64,000 bases of DNA from Terebella lapidaria (lineage: Eukaryota > Annelida > Polychaeta > Terebellida > Terebellidae): contig OX424561.1 of NCBI GenBank assembly GCA_949152475.1, positions 29,940,481 through 30,004,480 of the forward strand, read 5' to 3'. Below the pieces are notes generated by a model. That model saw only the letters and a program-made list of their open reading frames with translations, did not search any database and was not told the DNA's origin. Numbering within the stretch: position 1 is the first letter of the stretch; each line of letters begins with the position of its first letter. A program made the position numbers and the translations under genes. Shown piece by piece: positions 45,849 to 57,419 of the stretch.

Positions 45849-46375
45849 CCGTATTGACGCGCATATAAGGACATGTCCTCATATATGAGCACTTCCTTAT
45901 ATCCGGACATACGAACATGACCTTATATGAGAACTTTATTTAGAAACTGCCTGTAAAACATCTGACCCACATATAAGGACAATTTGCATGTCGATGATTA
46001 TAAGTTGTGAAAAATGACACAACACAACACATGTAGCACGTACCACTACGTATACCATGTTCAGCATATTAATCTCGAATAGTCTTGTGGTCTTGAAATT
46101 AAATTGTATTCATGTCGAATGTATGTGTTATTGACCTGCAGGGAATTGTGTGTCATTCAAAGGGACAAAATTAATTGCGGCAATAATTTAATTAGGGCCC
46201 AATTCTTCAGCTTATAGTAGTGCATATAGTGTCCTTATATATGAATGAACGGGGTGTTTTATGTCTGGACAAAAGGCCGTCTCCTTATAAGTGAACATGT
46301 TTTGAATTTTCGATATATTGTGAAAATGCACAAATCCACAAATAAGGACCTATCCTTATATGCGATTCAATACGG
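45849..46375. mobile_element. pogo-type MITE (527 bp) in a TA target, inside the fold-back element
   Basis: The ends are CCGTATTGACGCGCATATAA at 45849 and the near complement finishing CAATACGG at 46375; TA lies on both sides (45847-45848 and 46376-46377). The motif ATATAAGGAC or its complement is repeated at least six times in the interior, mostly near the ends. Similar AATACGG / CGCATATAAG ends are typical of pogo/Tigger-derived MITEs. It lies in the centre between the two minisatellite arms, so it inserted after they existed or travelled with them. Confidence 0.8.
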
Positions 46376-46433
46376 TAGCTATAGAGGCGTTTCCATAAGC
46401 ATCTTGTTGCTCTTGGGCTGCATATGTTCATGA

Positions 46434-47160
46434 AGTGAGGTGATAATTATAGATGGGGTGGATATTTTGAACTCGGTGAATATTGTGAGGTGATAATTAT
46501 AGACGGGGTCAAAATTATGAACGCGGTGATAATTCTGAGGTGGTAATTATAGATGGGGTGGATATTATTAACTCGGTGAATATTGTGAGGTGATAATTAT
46601 AGATGGGGTGGATATTTTAAACGCGGTGATAATTCTAAGGTGGTAATTATAGATGGGGTGGATATTATAAACTCGGTGAATATTTTGAGGTGATAATTAT
46701 AGATGGGGTGGATATTATAAACGCGGTGAATATTGTGAGGTGATAATTATAGATGGGGTGGATATTTTAAACTCGGTGAATATTGTGAGGTGATAATTAT
46801 AGATGGGGTGGATATTTTAAACTCGGTGAATATTGTGAGGTGATAATTATAGATGGGGTGGATATTATAAACGCGGTGAATATTGTGAGGTGATAATTAT
46901 AGATGGGGTGGATATTTTAAACTCGGTGAATATTGTGAGGTGATAATTATAGACGGGGTGGAAATTATGAACGCGGTGATAATTCTGAGGTGGTAATTAT
47001 AGATGGGGTGGACATTATAAACTCGGTGAATATTGTGAGGTGATAATTATAGATGGGGTGGAAATTATGAACGCGGTGAATATTGTGAGGTGATAATTAT
47101 AGATGGGGTGGATATTATAAACGCGGTGAATATTGTGAGGTGATAATTATAGACGGGGTG
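46434..47160 (-). repeat. 50-bp minisatellite, right arm of the fold-back element (reverse orientation)
   Basis: The unit reads GAGGTGATAATTATAGATGG then GGTGGATATTATAAACTCGG then TGAATATTGT on the plus strand, the reverse complement of the left-arm type. Units within this arm share arm-specific bases (GATGGGGTGGATATT, ACTCGGTGAATATTG), so each arm has been homogenised separately. Confidence 0.95.
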
Positions 47161-47761
47161 AGAAATGCACGAATATAATTGGCGGTAATAAGCCACCGTA
47201 TGCAACACCAATATGTCCATTCTTTTGTTAAAAATCGACAGCTCGTGCTTTGGTCAATTTTAATGAAGGTGTGAAAATGAAAATGAAAATGACTATATAT
47301 TTTGTTGAATGACCTGAACGACTTCATTGTATGTTTTGTGAGCACACTCACAGACTGCGCCCATTGCTGCTGGTGGAATCCAGTAGAGCATTTCGTTTAT
47401 AAAGTAGAGATATGCAAATTAGTGAATATGAAAGAGGTATGAAAAATACCACTACACCATCTCGAAACACAGGTACAATGAAGCACATTTATTTTGCGCG
47501 TGAGATTTCTTTTCTTTTTTCAAGCTCATATCAAGACCAGATGAATAATAGTTTGCATCAAACGGAACATTCGTCTCGAAATTACTACTGTAATATTCGT
47601 CTCGAAATTACATTACATACATTTCTACATGTGTTAAGTCAGTCTAAGTTGTACCATACCAAAAACGTACTTAGGATGTTCAACTGACAAAGATATGTAT
47701 CTTACTTATCAAAAGTATACGCGATATATGCGATATCCATGAGAACAATTCAAACACATAC

Positions 47762-47936
47762 CTTCAGCTGAAGCACGTATTTTTCTGCAGTAGTCCCCGA
47801 TGACAATGTTGAGTCCGTTGCTGTCGAATGGATCGTTGCAGCCTGTGCAGCTGTAGCAACTGACAGCCTGGGTATTGTGGATAATCAAGACGAGAGCGTA
47901 AACCGAAATGCAGACAGCGTTCCGAAAAACGATCAT
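47762..47936 (-). CDS. Ly6/uPAR-like protein, first coding exon
   Basis: ATG at 47936 (minus) opens a 58-codon exon ending at a GTATGT donor (47761 and below), leaving phase 1. Residues 1-25 form a signal peptide (IVFRNAVCISVYALVLIIHN then TQA), followed by SCYSCTGCNDPFDS and DYC. The first cysteines in C-x2-C-x2-C spacing right after signal cleavage are the hallmark of Ly6/uPAR N-termini. The exon phase fits the exon at 39747-39916, which supplies the closing CFCDTHLCN. Products of this class are secreted or GPI-anchored; the ligand cannot be predicted. The ~7.8-kb intron contains only repeats and transposons as far as I can see, so a short middle exon may lie undetected. An upstream in-frame extension to 48062 is less likely as the start because it would bury the signal peptide. 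Confidence 0.8.
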
Positions 47937-47939
47937 GGC

Positions 47940-48840
47940 GTCAGAATTTGTCAGTGACGGTGATTCGATTGAGATCCACAACAAGTTACTACAGCTGATG
48001 TAGGTTACAATATAAATTCCGTAACGCATATAATTCTCGAACATGTTGTTGTATTCTGTCAACGATGAATACGTTCATTAAATTAGGATATTTTAACAAG
48101 AAAAGTGCTCTTGTTTGTAAATCTCATACAAAAATACAATCTACGAACGTTTACCTGTAATAAGTTGTCGATTAACCAGAGTACCCGGCTGATTTATGGA
48201 CTAGTGAGCAGACCACGCGTAGTGATATATGTTAATGTATCTATGCTATTTGCATTGATACGATGATTCATCTTCATTACCATTCTTGATTGGTTCGTTT
48301 CAAGGGACTGGCCAATAAAGTACTGGGGAAGGTTTGTTGGTGGTCAGATCACGAGAGGGTGATCTGACCACATCTACTTTGCCATCCATTTGCCCTCTTC
48401 TGAATCAGATTTCCCCTTCTCCATTTCACCAGAAATCTACCCGCATAAATGTACTTTCTTTGCTTCTGCTATGAAATCTTGCTACTAATAAGAATGCAAA
48501 TATAACATGGTGGAGACATTGAAACGCGTTGTTTGTAAGTTATCTGCGGTTGAAGAGCATACCATAGCCGTCTTCATGTATATAATACCCTACGTAATCG
48601 TGGTTCCGGTACGCGATTTCACAACTTGAAGTTTTACTTTGACATACGCTCCAGTGGGATTTGTACACACCCAATTCCTCTAGACGATTACAAACCACCT
48701 TTTAGTTCGTTTTGCCCCATGGTCGTAATGTGTCCATATTTGCGATGATCATGTACTAAGGATATCTAAAAACTAGACACTCTTTGGTCACTGGGGTGTA
48801 TCCACGTAACCATCCCTGTCGCCCCAAAATATTAATAGAC
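47940..48840. other. Upstream region of the Ly6 gene
   Basis: Presumed 5' flank of the Ly6 gene on the minus strand. I see no TATA box placed convincingly, and no tandem repeat or further exon. Confidence 0.3.
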
Positions 48841-48845
48841 TCAAC

Positions 48846-49076
48846 AAGCAAAAATTGATGTTAACTCCTTTCATAATGTGATCATTATCACAACAACCAT
48901 TAACAGAATCTTTACCTCGTTGAGCCCGAAAATAAATGTTTCTTGTCCTAACTAATTTTATTGTGGTCACTGATAGACTTAACTAATAAAACTGATGCTA
49001 ATTTATACGGTTACAGCCATGAAATCTTTACTACAAAGAACCTTGTTGAGCCCAATGGTAAATATTTCTTGTCCTA
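48846..49076. repeat. ~121-bp tandem repeat, left remnant
   Basis: The phrase GTTGAGCCC followed by TATTTCTTGTCCTA recurs at 48923 and 49044 (period about 121 bp). The second unit is cut by the Tc1-like transposon at its TA. The missing half (ACTATTTTTATTGTAGTCAA) appears at 56846, and further units lie at 61600-61765 and 62075-62220. Confidence 0.8.
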
Positions 49077-49104
49077 AAGTCGGCGTCAACAAAGTCTGAC
49101 CCAC

Positions 49105-51364
49105 CGTTTTTTTTGTATAATTTTTAAAGAACTGGTCAGATTCACTCGAAACTTTGCGCATGCCATATTCAGTTAGGGGCCTAATTATTGGTTGAACGTT
49201 CGATGCTGCAAATAAAGAAAGTAGCGCCATACCCTATACTTACATGCAAAAATGCCTGCAAATTTCCCGTATTTTCGCTCAGTCCAAAAAATCAGTGGAA
49301 GCGTCTAAGAAAACGTCATAGATGTCACCGCATGGAAACAAGTCACTCACTTAGTATATACGATGGGGAACATCGATGACAAGTAATAAAGCAAGATGCA
49401 TGTCGAGATGGACGTGTAAATTCAGTGGCAAAGGCGGTGCAAGCACATATCATGCAGAATATTTACACATTTATTTGCCTGGATTCGTTAATATTTTTCT
49501 TGCATATTCAAGTCAAAAAGTCCAATTAAAATACCAGCATAAACATGACACGATGTCACGGTTTTAATGGAAACAGTGAAATCTACAAGTCAATTTCATT
49601 GTGCAATGTTCGTACTGTCAAAACAGAAACACAGACAAACAGAGAGACAGAGAGAGAGATACAGATAGGTATACGGCATATCATCATTGAAACACAGAGA
49701 ATTTTTTTTCATCACTAGTATGCATAAATCATGGAATATATCTACGACAAGATCAACATGGTACAAACCAGATTAATAAACTTTTATACAAGTAAACTTC
49801 TATGTGAGCAAGAGATGACTATAGATTCAGTAAAGGCTACAAGAAACATACTAGTATACCAAGTAGCAGCTGTAAAATTACAGATTTTGTAAAAATAATG
49901 TTATATTTAAAGACGAATGCGTACTACTTACATGGATAATGTGATTTATAACTTAACAGACTAACTTATAAAATACATCACGTGAAATCTAAATTGTGAA
50001 ATTTTCAGGACGGAAAGAAACAGATGTAGAAAATATGTCACAACAAGACAATCCGAGATTACAGATCCTCGCCCCACTGATTTAGTAAATTTATGGGTTG
50101 ATCGATACGGTGTGTAAAGATTTGTGAATTACCATGACATTGAACTCTGGAAAATGTTCGAAGGTCATATGTCAAAATCAAGGGCGTATATTATGCAATT
50201 GCTATTGCCCTACAAAATAAACCAATTTTGAAGTGTCTACAATGATTCTTTCAGAAGTTATGGCCAAAAATGTATTTCTCAAATGATCAAGCACTTTTCA
50301 GTAGATTTCCAACGACATTAAGGAGTACCGAGCCACGGGAATGCAAATCCATACCCTAAATCTTCTTCTAGTTACAAGCCAGAATAGACAAACAAATACA
50401 CCAATAAACAAACAGACGGTCAGACAGACCCAAATGCGATATCCTTGTCAACTATCCCGACAAGGGTAAAGACAGATGGGGAGATACTGTAAACAAGGAG
50501 ATAGACACAAAGAGAAGGAGAAAGGTAGATAGATAGACGTGAAGAATGAGTCTTTTATCTCGATGTATAAATAAGAACAAATTTATGCTCAAATTGTCAA
50601 AAGAATGCAGCACAAACTATGTACGATATAATTGTTATTTTGTAAGATTATAAATGAATATAAAAAGAATTATTTTGGGTTACTGCTGAGCCATGAAAAA
50701 TGATAAATAAAGATTAACCTTCATGTAGAGCTCGTAACTGTATAAGAATTATTGTTAAACAGTAGGCCTGTAAAAATCAGAATATAATGCACAATAACCT
50801 TCATTGCAAAATGAAAATTATTTTCTTGATATCCTTAGTGATCTTGTTTTCATAGTTTATAGGTTTTGTGTTTCATTTGTTTTAAGAAGCACGTGCTGCA
50901 TAACAAGTAAATAATGCTTTTTAAATACTGGAGTATATTTTTTCTCTTCAAATGAGTTTGAGGCCTTGAAGACGGATTAAATCGCACACGTATGTTTATC
51001 AACCAATCTCTAATTTTTATATCTTTTGCTTTAGGACTTTAAGTATGTCTTGTTTGATAATGATGGATCCCAATGTGCCAGTCTTCTTTCCTGGAATGTC
51101 TGCAGTTGAGAAACTTTGCACATCTCGCAAACCCAGTCTTGTTTTTTCTTGATTGATGCCATGGCTAGTTTGAGTTCGCATCTGTAAAATGTGTGTTCAT
51201 GGTTTGTAAATTTTTCTGTGTACACATTGCATTCAATGGTTGTGCATTTTGATTATATGTTTTATAATCCATGATTTTTATTACTGCAATGATTCATAAA
51301 ACATTGCTTGTAATATATGCTGTTCAATGGTTGTGCATTTCGATGACATGCTTTTCAATATAAC
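49105..51364. other. Non-coding 3' part of the Tc1-like element
   Basis: AT-rich DNA between the left TIR and the transposase stop codon. Short GACAGACA/GATAGATA-like simple repeats occur near 49620-49670 and 50520-50540. No other exon is supported. Confidence 0.35.
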
Positions 51365-54300
51365 TCACTTCGGGGGGCATGCTTTGTGGAACCAGTGATC
51401 TTTAGCGTCACAACCTATCCAAGAGCTGCCTCTACCGTCTGCTAGCATACAAATTCCACACTGCTGACTGGAAACGGATTTCTGTCTTTTATTTTGACTT
51501 CTGCCTGGTCTCGATTTTTGTTTACGCCTCTTATTGTTTGCCGCTGAGGTTGAAGGTTGTGGGCTGCCATGTGGTCCATCACGAGCATCGTCATCATCGA
51601 CTTCCGCATCTTGGGCATCATCATCAGCATCGGCATCCATCCCGTCATCATCATCATCAGCAGCAGCAGCAGCAGCATGCTCATCCTCCCCCTCGTCATC
51701 AGCATCACCATCCGTCTCATCATCAACCACATCTGCATCTCCATGATCATCAGCCTCAATCGTAGAGTCAGTGCCATCATCATCCTGTTGATCATCTTCG
51801 TCTTCATCTTCATCGTCATCGTCAAACAGTGATATAACGAAGGGATCAATTTGGTCTATTTTGGAGTCGGTTTGCCACTGCTTTTCTTCCAATTTTTTCA
51901 CATGCCTCTCCCAGTTCTCCCACAATGACCGTGCCTTACATTCTCTGTGAGCTTCATTATAAAGTCGTTCCACAGTATCCATTTTGCCTGTAGGATTTTT
52001 TCTTCCTACGTAGCCCTTCAGGAACCCCCATGCCAGCTCAATGGGATTGAACTGGCAATGGTAGGGGGGTAACCGGACAACCTCCATGCCAGCCTCTTGT
52101 GCCATTTCATCACATACATATTTCTTTGATGGTTTGTGGGCTTTGGCCAAAAGGTGTAGTTCAGGTAACAACATATTGTTACCGAACGGGATACCTGTAC
52201 AAATAACATTTACATAGCAATATAAATATATATTTGATGATTTACAACAAGAACGAACCAGTTATTTGTCTTTCCATTGCCCATTCAAATGGCTGTGAAA
52301 GACTCGATCCTTGATCGCATATTGTAACTAAGCACTATTGCCCGCATGCATGCCTTCACGTCAACACGTGAAAAAATTAGCTCAAGGGCTGAGAAAGGTT
52401 ACCGGACAATGTTTTACATATTAGATATTAGCCATTTTGTCCCGTGAACTTGAAAACAATGTCAAAGGTCAAATTCAAGGTCACAAGAATATTCAGCATA
52501 TATATGGCATGACAACATATAGGAGATGCCCTTGACCCCCCGCAGAATGGTGGGGGATATTTTGCTATGGCTGGTTGTTGACCCGAGCTGGTTGGCATTG
52601 CACACGAACAGTTTCAAGACCACAGCACGCACAGAACGGCTCAGACGACGAACGATATATATGGGTTGTCAGGCATGAAAATCAGTCGTTTTAAGGGGGT
52701 ACCCTCAGAATTCGAGCTGTAGCGAAAAATCCAATTTATCAACATATATTTTCCTTACTATAGTGAGATGAGGAATTGAATTGGAATTGAATTTGGGCTT
52801 TTTATCATTGTTTTGTATGGCCGAAGGAATTAGTGAAATCTGTCCATATCATTTCATGACCACAATTGATTCCTAAGCTGCGAAATCGTCAATGAGCAAG
52901 ATATTAACCATTTTGTGCTCTGACCTTGGAGATGAGATCAAATTCAAGGTCATGACAATATTCAGCATATATCATTTCCTATATGTGCTCAATTGACTGC
53001 AAAGCAGGTCAATAAGAAGCGAGATATTAGCCTTTTTGTGCTTTGACCTTGAAAATGAGGTCAAATGTCAAATTCAAAGTCATTACAATATTCAGTATAC
53101 AGTATATCGTTTACCATATGTTCACAAGTGATTATTAAGCTGTAAAGTTGACAATAAGCAAGATATAGGCATTTTATGCTCTGACTTGAAAATTATATCA
53201 AAGGTCAAGTTCAAGGTGTTGACAATATTCAGTATACATATATCATTTCATTTCCTATATGTGCTCAATTGATTGCAAAGTTGTAAGTTCGATAAAAAAA
53301 TTAGATATTAACCATAATTTTGTGCTGTATTACTGAACAGATTTTGAGAACATGGCCGCCAAGGTCCAAAATCAGGCATTTTTCATCGAAAAGAGCCGCC
53401 ATTTTGAAAGAAATGCGGAAATAAAAAAACTAAAAAATACCTCCTTCTTGAATTATTTTTAGGTAATTCTGTGCATAATTCCAGAAAAAATCGCCCGTAA
53501 ACAAAAAAGATAAAAATGTAGACGACGACGATGGACGACGGACGCAACGCCACGCCAATAGGTTATTGGACCAAAGGTCCGGTAACCTAAAAAAGAGCTT
53601 TTATTAGACAATCAACACTCAAGATCATCTGAGGTCAAACTCATATTCACGACAAATTCACCATTTATGAATTCCTGTATGATAATAATGCAAACCTAAG
53701 GCCAATTAGATAAAAAAAAACCCATGGCAAACAGTGATAACATTAATTATAATGTGACCAGATCTATTACGATTCCCTAGTTTCTGAGATTTATGATTTT
53801 TCATTTAATGCATGAAATTCTAGTTGCGATTGATGTCAGCGAATTTTGTTAACAATACTGATATAGGGTTGAACGCTTCATTATTTTGGCCACCAAATAC
53901 TAGCAAGTAAAAGAAGTTATTGATGGGATAAGGACACTCAAGTCAAACATACAGGCAATCGTGCCTAGTTTTAAATGCATGCGAATGTTTATACAGAACG
54001 ATCAAAATATGAGAAAATGAGCATGAAGTATATAATAGGGAGTACATTGTTGAAATATTGTAATGTTAATAATCTGATTTGTTTCAGTATTGTTCCCGAT
54101 ATAAACGCAAAGTATATTGCTAGACAGGTAACCTTTGGTTTCGAGCCATTTCTTGACATCGGCTTTCTTAGTAGGCACTTTGGTGGACTCAGTCTCTACC
54201 GAGTGATAACTGGCGTTATCCATAACGATGATGCAGTTGGCTGGTGCATTGGGCAAAAGTTTCTCTCTGAACCTACATAATATAAGTACTCATTTTTATT

Positions 54301-56294
54301 CATATATGCCTACATATTTTTTTAAAACAAAATACCATTGATTTTGTATCATCTACAGTATATCGTCCACTATGAGAACATTAAAGTGGAATAATCGGTT
54401 TTTGGTTTTCTCTTTGAAAGTGATCAATGGAGCAGATGTACAGTGCAAAAGTTCTAATGCACATATGTTAAAAATTCGTTCACATCGTGTGTCATTACGA
54501 TATGTTCCAAGTTCATTGCAAGGTCATTAGGACGTATTTTATGGCTTGTAGCAGTGCCATATCTTCCAAAATATGCTAGCCAATTGAATGATAACGCATT
54601 TCAGAAACTGATTACTCCACTTTAACCCCCCCCCCCATCGACAATACAAAACATGAGATATACCACTTCTCAAAAGTCGCGCCATCCATCTCCTCATGGT
54701 AATCGCCTGTCTTCTTACTCCTGAATACCAAACTGCAATCCTTCAGAAATCCATCAGGACCAATGGCATCCAAGATAATTAGCATCTGTCCTCGATTAAC
54801 GGTCCATGGCTTCGACCTTTATGTTAATTACACGTATGTCTATTACAGTATTTTATTTTGTATATCTTTAACGTCATGTTTTAAAAAAATCATATTGTGA
54901 TATTCCGTAAGACGGGGTGAATTGATGCCAATGATTTCATATCGTATAAAGTACATATTTGGGTAATTATTTTTATCCCATTACATACTTCATATAGTTT
55001 TTTTGAAATATACAACTGTACATGGCAATGATGCTCATCATAACCAATCATGTACAAATTTCATGCCACGCAGTGTAATAATGAGTAGTTATTGTAGGCC
55101 AATCTTGACACGATATTGGTTTGAAATTCCCCCACCCCACAGGGCCAAAGTAAACACCTTATAGTACTTTAGGTACCTTCCTTGTCCTAAGTTGTCGACC
55201 CATTCTGTCATGACTGTATGACCGCTACTAAGCCACGTTTCATCGAGGTAAACGATGGGTTGTCCATCTTCCCTGGCTTTTTTAATTCGGCGTAAATACC
55301 TACGCATTGACGTAAATATTTTTGATAAGCTATATGACCACGCCGTCATGGTTTCAAACCAAAACATTTATTTTTCGGCCTAATAATTTTTTTTCTACCA
55401 GCTTGATAAATAATGTACCTAATTCGCCACGCTACCAGGTCTGCCCTCTCCATAACCACTGGGTCTCTGTAGCCCTTTCGGTTCTAAACACAAACAATAA
55501 TATGTTATTATAATAATTTAAATTTACATGCAAATATGTTCAAATCACACATTGATGCCTAGAGGCTTTGTGGCATCCCTCGTTTTTTTTCGATTCTACT
55601 CTAATCGTGCAAATGAACGATATATCTTTTGTCATTTTTAAATATGTTAAAATTAACAATTTCAATAAAGATTTCATGCTAATTAATTACGCCTATCAAG
55701 GATGGTTGACGTCGATAGGTCTGTCTGGCATGCTGAATTAACTTTCTCGGTGATGACAGCAACAGTGGCGCATGCCCTCCTTTCCCAAGTGAAGGATATC
55801 TGGTCCCTGATTTCTTGTGCTAAGATTGGAGTGATCTTAGATCGGCCGTTAGTAGCACGTCTTACTTTTGGGTTTTGGACGCCATGACACTAAAATGAAA
55901 ATGTCATTTCTGTTATTACACTGTGTGTAAATTAGCTTATTGAATCCAGTAAAACCTACTTCATTTATTTTATTATTGACAACATTTTGTTTAGTTAATA
56001 TTATTTACTTCGTTACTGCACAGTTTTTTCTTACTACTGTGTACAGTCCATTATGTTCTTGAAAAAAGTGTAAACGTTACCAAAAAAAAATGTTCATATA
56101 TTTTGTTGAGCATACATCAGCTGCAGTATACGTTTACTTACCACTCTCTTCAATGTTGATGGAGACACCTTCAACATTTCACATACTCTACTCTTTGGCC
56201 TTTTTAAACTCACTAATAATTTGTTTCTTTTCTCTTCCTTCTTACAAAAGTTAAAAGCATTTTTGATTATTTTTCTGCTGCTTAATTCATTCAT
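51365..56294 (-). CDS. IS630/Tc1-mariner-type transposase with acidic tract and partial PHD finger, seven exons
   Basis: Minus-strand exons: 56142-56294, ~55700-55889, 55419-55483, 55177-55299, 54664-54816, 54133-54272 and 51365-52194. Junctions 3-4, 4-5, 5-6 and 6-7 are GT-AG and in frame. Exons 1-2 carry an HTH-like start (RVCEMLKVSPSTLKRV) and GRSKITP. Catalytic motifs are IVYLDETW (exon 4), CIIVMDNASYH (exon 6) and LPPYHCQFNPIELAW (exon 7); I count about 80 residues between the second Asp and the Glu. Exon 7 continues with a long Asp/Glu/Ala tract, an NLS-like RRKQKSRPGRSQNKRQK, and CGIC...WIGCDAKDHWFHKAC. That is a PHD-like finger lacking its fourth and its last ligands. The exon 2-3 junction does not join in frame with the donors I can see. 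It should cut and paste the surrounding TA-flanked element; functionality is uncertain because of that junction. Confidence 0.82.
51620..51840 (-). repeat. Acidic-tract trinucleotide repeat within the transposase
   Basis: On the plus strand this is a run of ATC/GCA-type trinucleotides (CATCATCATC, AGCAGCAGC), encoding Asp, Glu and an eight-alanine stretch on the minus strand. It produces long spurious open frames in other frames. Confidence 0.9.
52371..53594 (-). mobile_element. HEL copy 5 (Helentron-like, internally deleted) in a transposase intron
   Basis: It begins AAAAAATTAGCTCAAGGGCT with GGTTACCGGACAA and ends with GGTTATTGGACCAAAGGTCC followed by GGTAACCTAAAAAA at 53594. Only three to four diverged minisatellite units remain. 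The array passes directly into the head region near 53330, without the usual CTTTATAATGGG junction phrase, so an internal deletion is likely. It lies between exons 6 and 7 of the Tc1-like transposase. Confidence 0.75.
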
Positions 56295-56845
56295 TTTCAA
56301 ATAGCATTTTCATGTCAACACTTTATCCAGTTTGCTGTTCGAATTGGTTTGTTTGTATAATTCTGTTTATTTTTCTATAGCAACAATTATAATCTAACCC
56401 GATTGGGGAACCCACATATTATTTTCGCATGAATAATGTACTGTAATTATGTAATGTTTGGGATTAATCATGGAACACAAAGAAATGAAATAACATATTT
56501 CCACATAGTTTATTCATCATATATTACAGTGTACAAAATTTTTTCCATAGTTAAATTGATAATGCAAAACGGTTTCATGCGGTGTTACGTCCCTCCCTGG
56601 TAACGTAACCTTGACCTTCATTTTAGGCGCTTCCACATGACCAGTAAACATGCTCGCTTCGTCTGCACATTTCAGCATGTTGACTCATAAGTAACGCAGC
56701 AGTGAACTGGTTATTTCTTGGTATATACACGAAGGTAGGCCTCTGACTGTAGTTTCAGGTGATACCAAACAAGTTTCATTAGCATTCATTTTCTTCTTTA
56801 AATATCGATTTTTCTGTGGGTCAGACTTTGTTGACGCCGACTCTA

Positions 56846-56872
56846 ACTATTTTTATTGTAGTCAATATTCAC
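56846..56872. repeat. Fragment of the ~121-bp tandem repeat between two insertions
   Basis: ACTATTTTTATTGTAGTCAA continues the unit interrupted at 49076 and is cut again where the next TIR element begins. Confidence 0.8.
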
Positions 56873-57048
56873 GGGGGGTAATCTAGGGGGTCGTAAATGG
56901 TCGGGGAGGTTCGTAAAAATCGGCCGGGTGGCATGTAAAAATCGTAAACAGCAATTTTCGAAGCGAAACTTCATACATCAACGACAACAATCAGCAGGAA
57001 TGTCACGAAATATGTACTTGCAAAATACTTCCTATCCATATCTTTTTT

Positions 57049-57215
57049 AATAATGGGTGTCATTGACGGGATACACCATTATCCAAATTTTCAAATAATG
57101 GGTGTCATTGACGGGATACACCATTTTCCAAATTTTCTAATAATGGGTGTCATTGACGGGATACACCATTCCCCAAATTTTCTAATAATGGGTGTCACTG
57201 AGGGCATACACCACG
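57049..57215 (+). repeat. 45-bp tandem repeat, four units
   Basis: Units start at 57049, 57094, 57139 and 57184, exactly 45 bp apart. Each contains the small palindrome GGTGTCATTGACGGGATACACC. The period is a multiple of three, which keeps a 15-residue frame open, but nothing else suggests translation. Confidence 0.95.
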
Positions 57216-57220
57216 TAGCA

Positions 57221-57418
57221 ACATTGCATGCAATGTGATGGACAAAAAATATAATTATCTTCACACGAAATGTATATTGCTGTTGCAAACATATGAGCAA
57301 TAATTTTGTTTTATCACTCCTGTACGCCCCTTAACAACACTGCATGCAACGCGATGAAGAAAAAATTTATTTTTGTTCACACGCAAAGTATATTGCTGTT
57401 GCAAGCATTTGAGCGATA
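57221..57418 (+). repeat. Two diverged ~116-bp direct repeats
   Basis: GCATGCAA...GATG, TTCACACG and GTATATTGCTGTTGCAA occur at 57225-57302 and again at 57341-57418. They could belong to the TIR element or to the 5'UTR of the retrotransposon that follows. Confidence 0.75.
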
Positions 57419-57419
57419 C

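Larger units (their letters stand above)
45010..47200. mobile_element. Fold-back transposon whose arms are 50-bp minisatellites; 6-bp target duplication
   Basis: The outer inverted repeat TACGGTGGCTCATTACCGCC begins at 45010 and its near complement ends at 47200. TGCAAC flanks both sides exactly (45004-45009 and 47201-47206). Inside the left terminus are about 14 units of a 50-bp repeat (45046-45765). Inside the right terminus are about 14 units of the reverse-complement type (46434-47160). The ~670-bp centre holds a separate MITE. The element has no coding capacity. The superfamily is not assigned; a 6-bp duplication is uncommon. Confidence 0.88.
49077..56843 (-). mobile_element. Tc1/mariner-superfamily transposon with intron-containing transposase (DD~80E)
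   Basis: The ends are AAGTCGGCGTCAACAAAGTC at 49077 and the complement of GAGTCGGCGTCAACAAAGTC at 56843, with about 28 bp of close inverted similarity. TA flanks both (49075-49076 and 56844-56845). Removing the element rejoins a unit of the ~121-bp tandem repeat whose uninterrupted form is present at about 62150. The minus strand carries a seven-exon transposase gene, and HEL copy 5 lies in one intron. The TA target and IS630-type catalytic motifs define the superfamily. The 7.8-kb length is unusually large for it. Confidence 0.88.

Noticed and set aside
51534..51832. Plus-strand open frames rich in Ser/Ala/His/Ile over the transposase acidic tract
   Set aside because: They are shadows of the trinucleotide repeat that encodes Asp/Glu/Ala on the minus strand.
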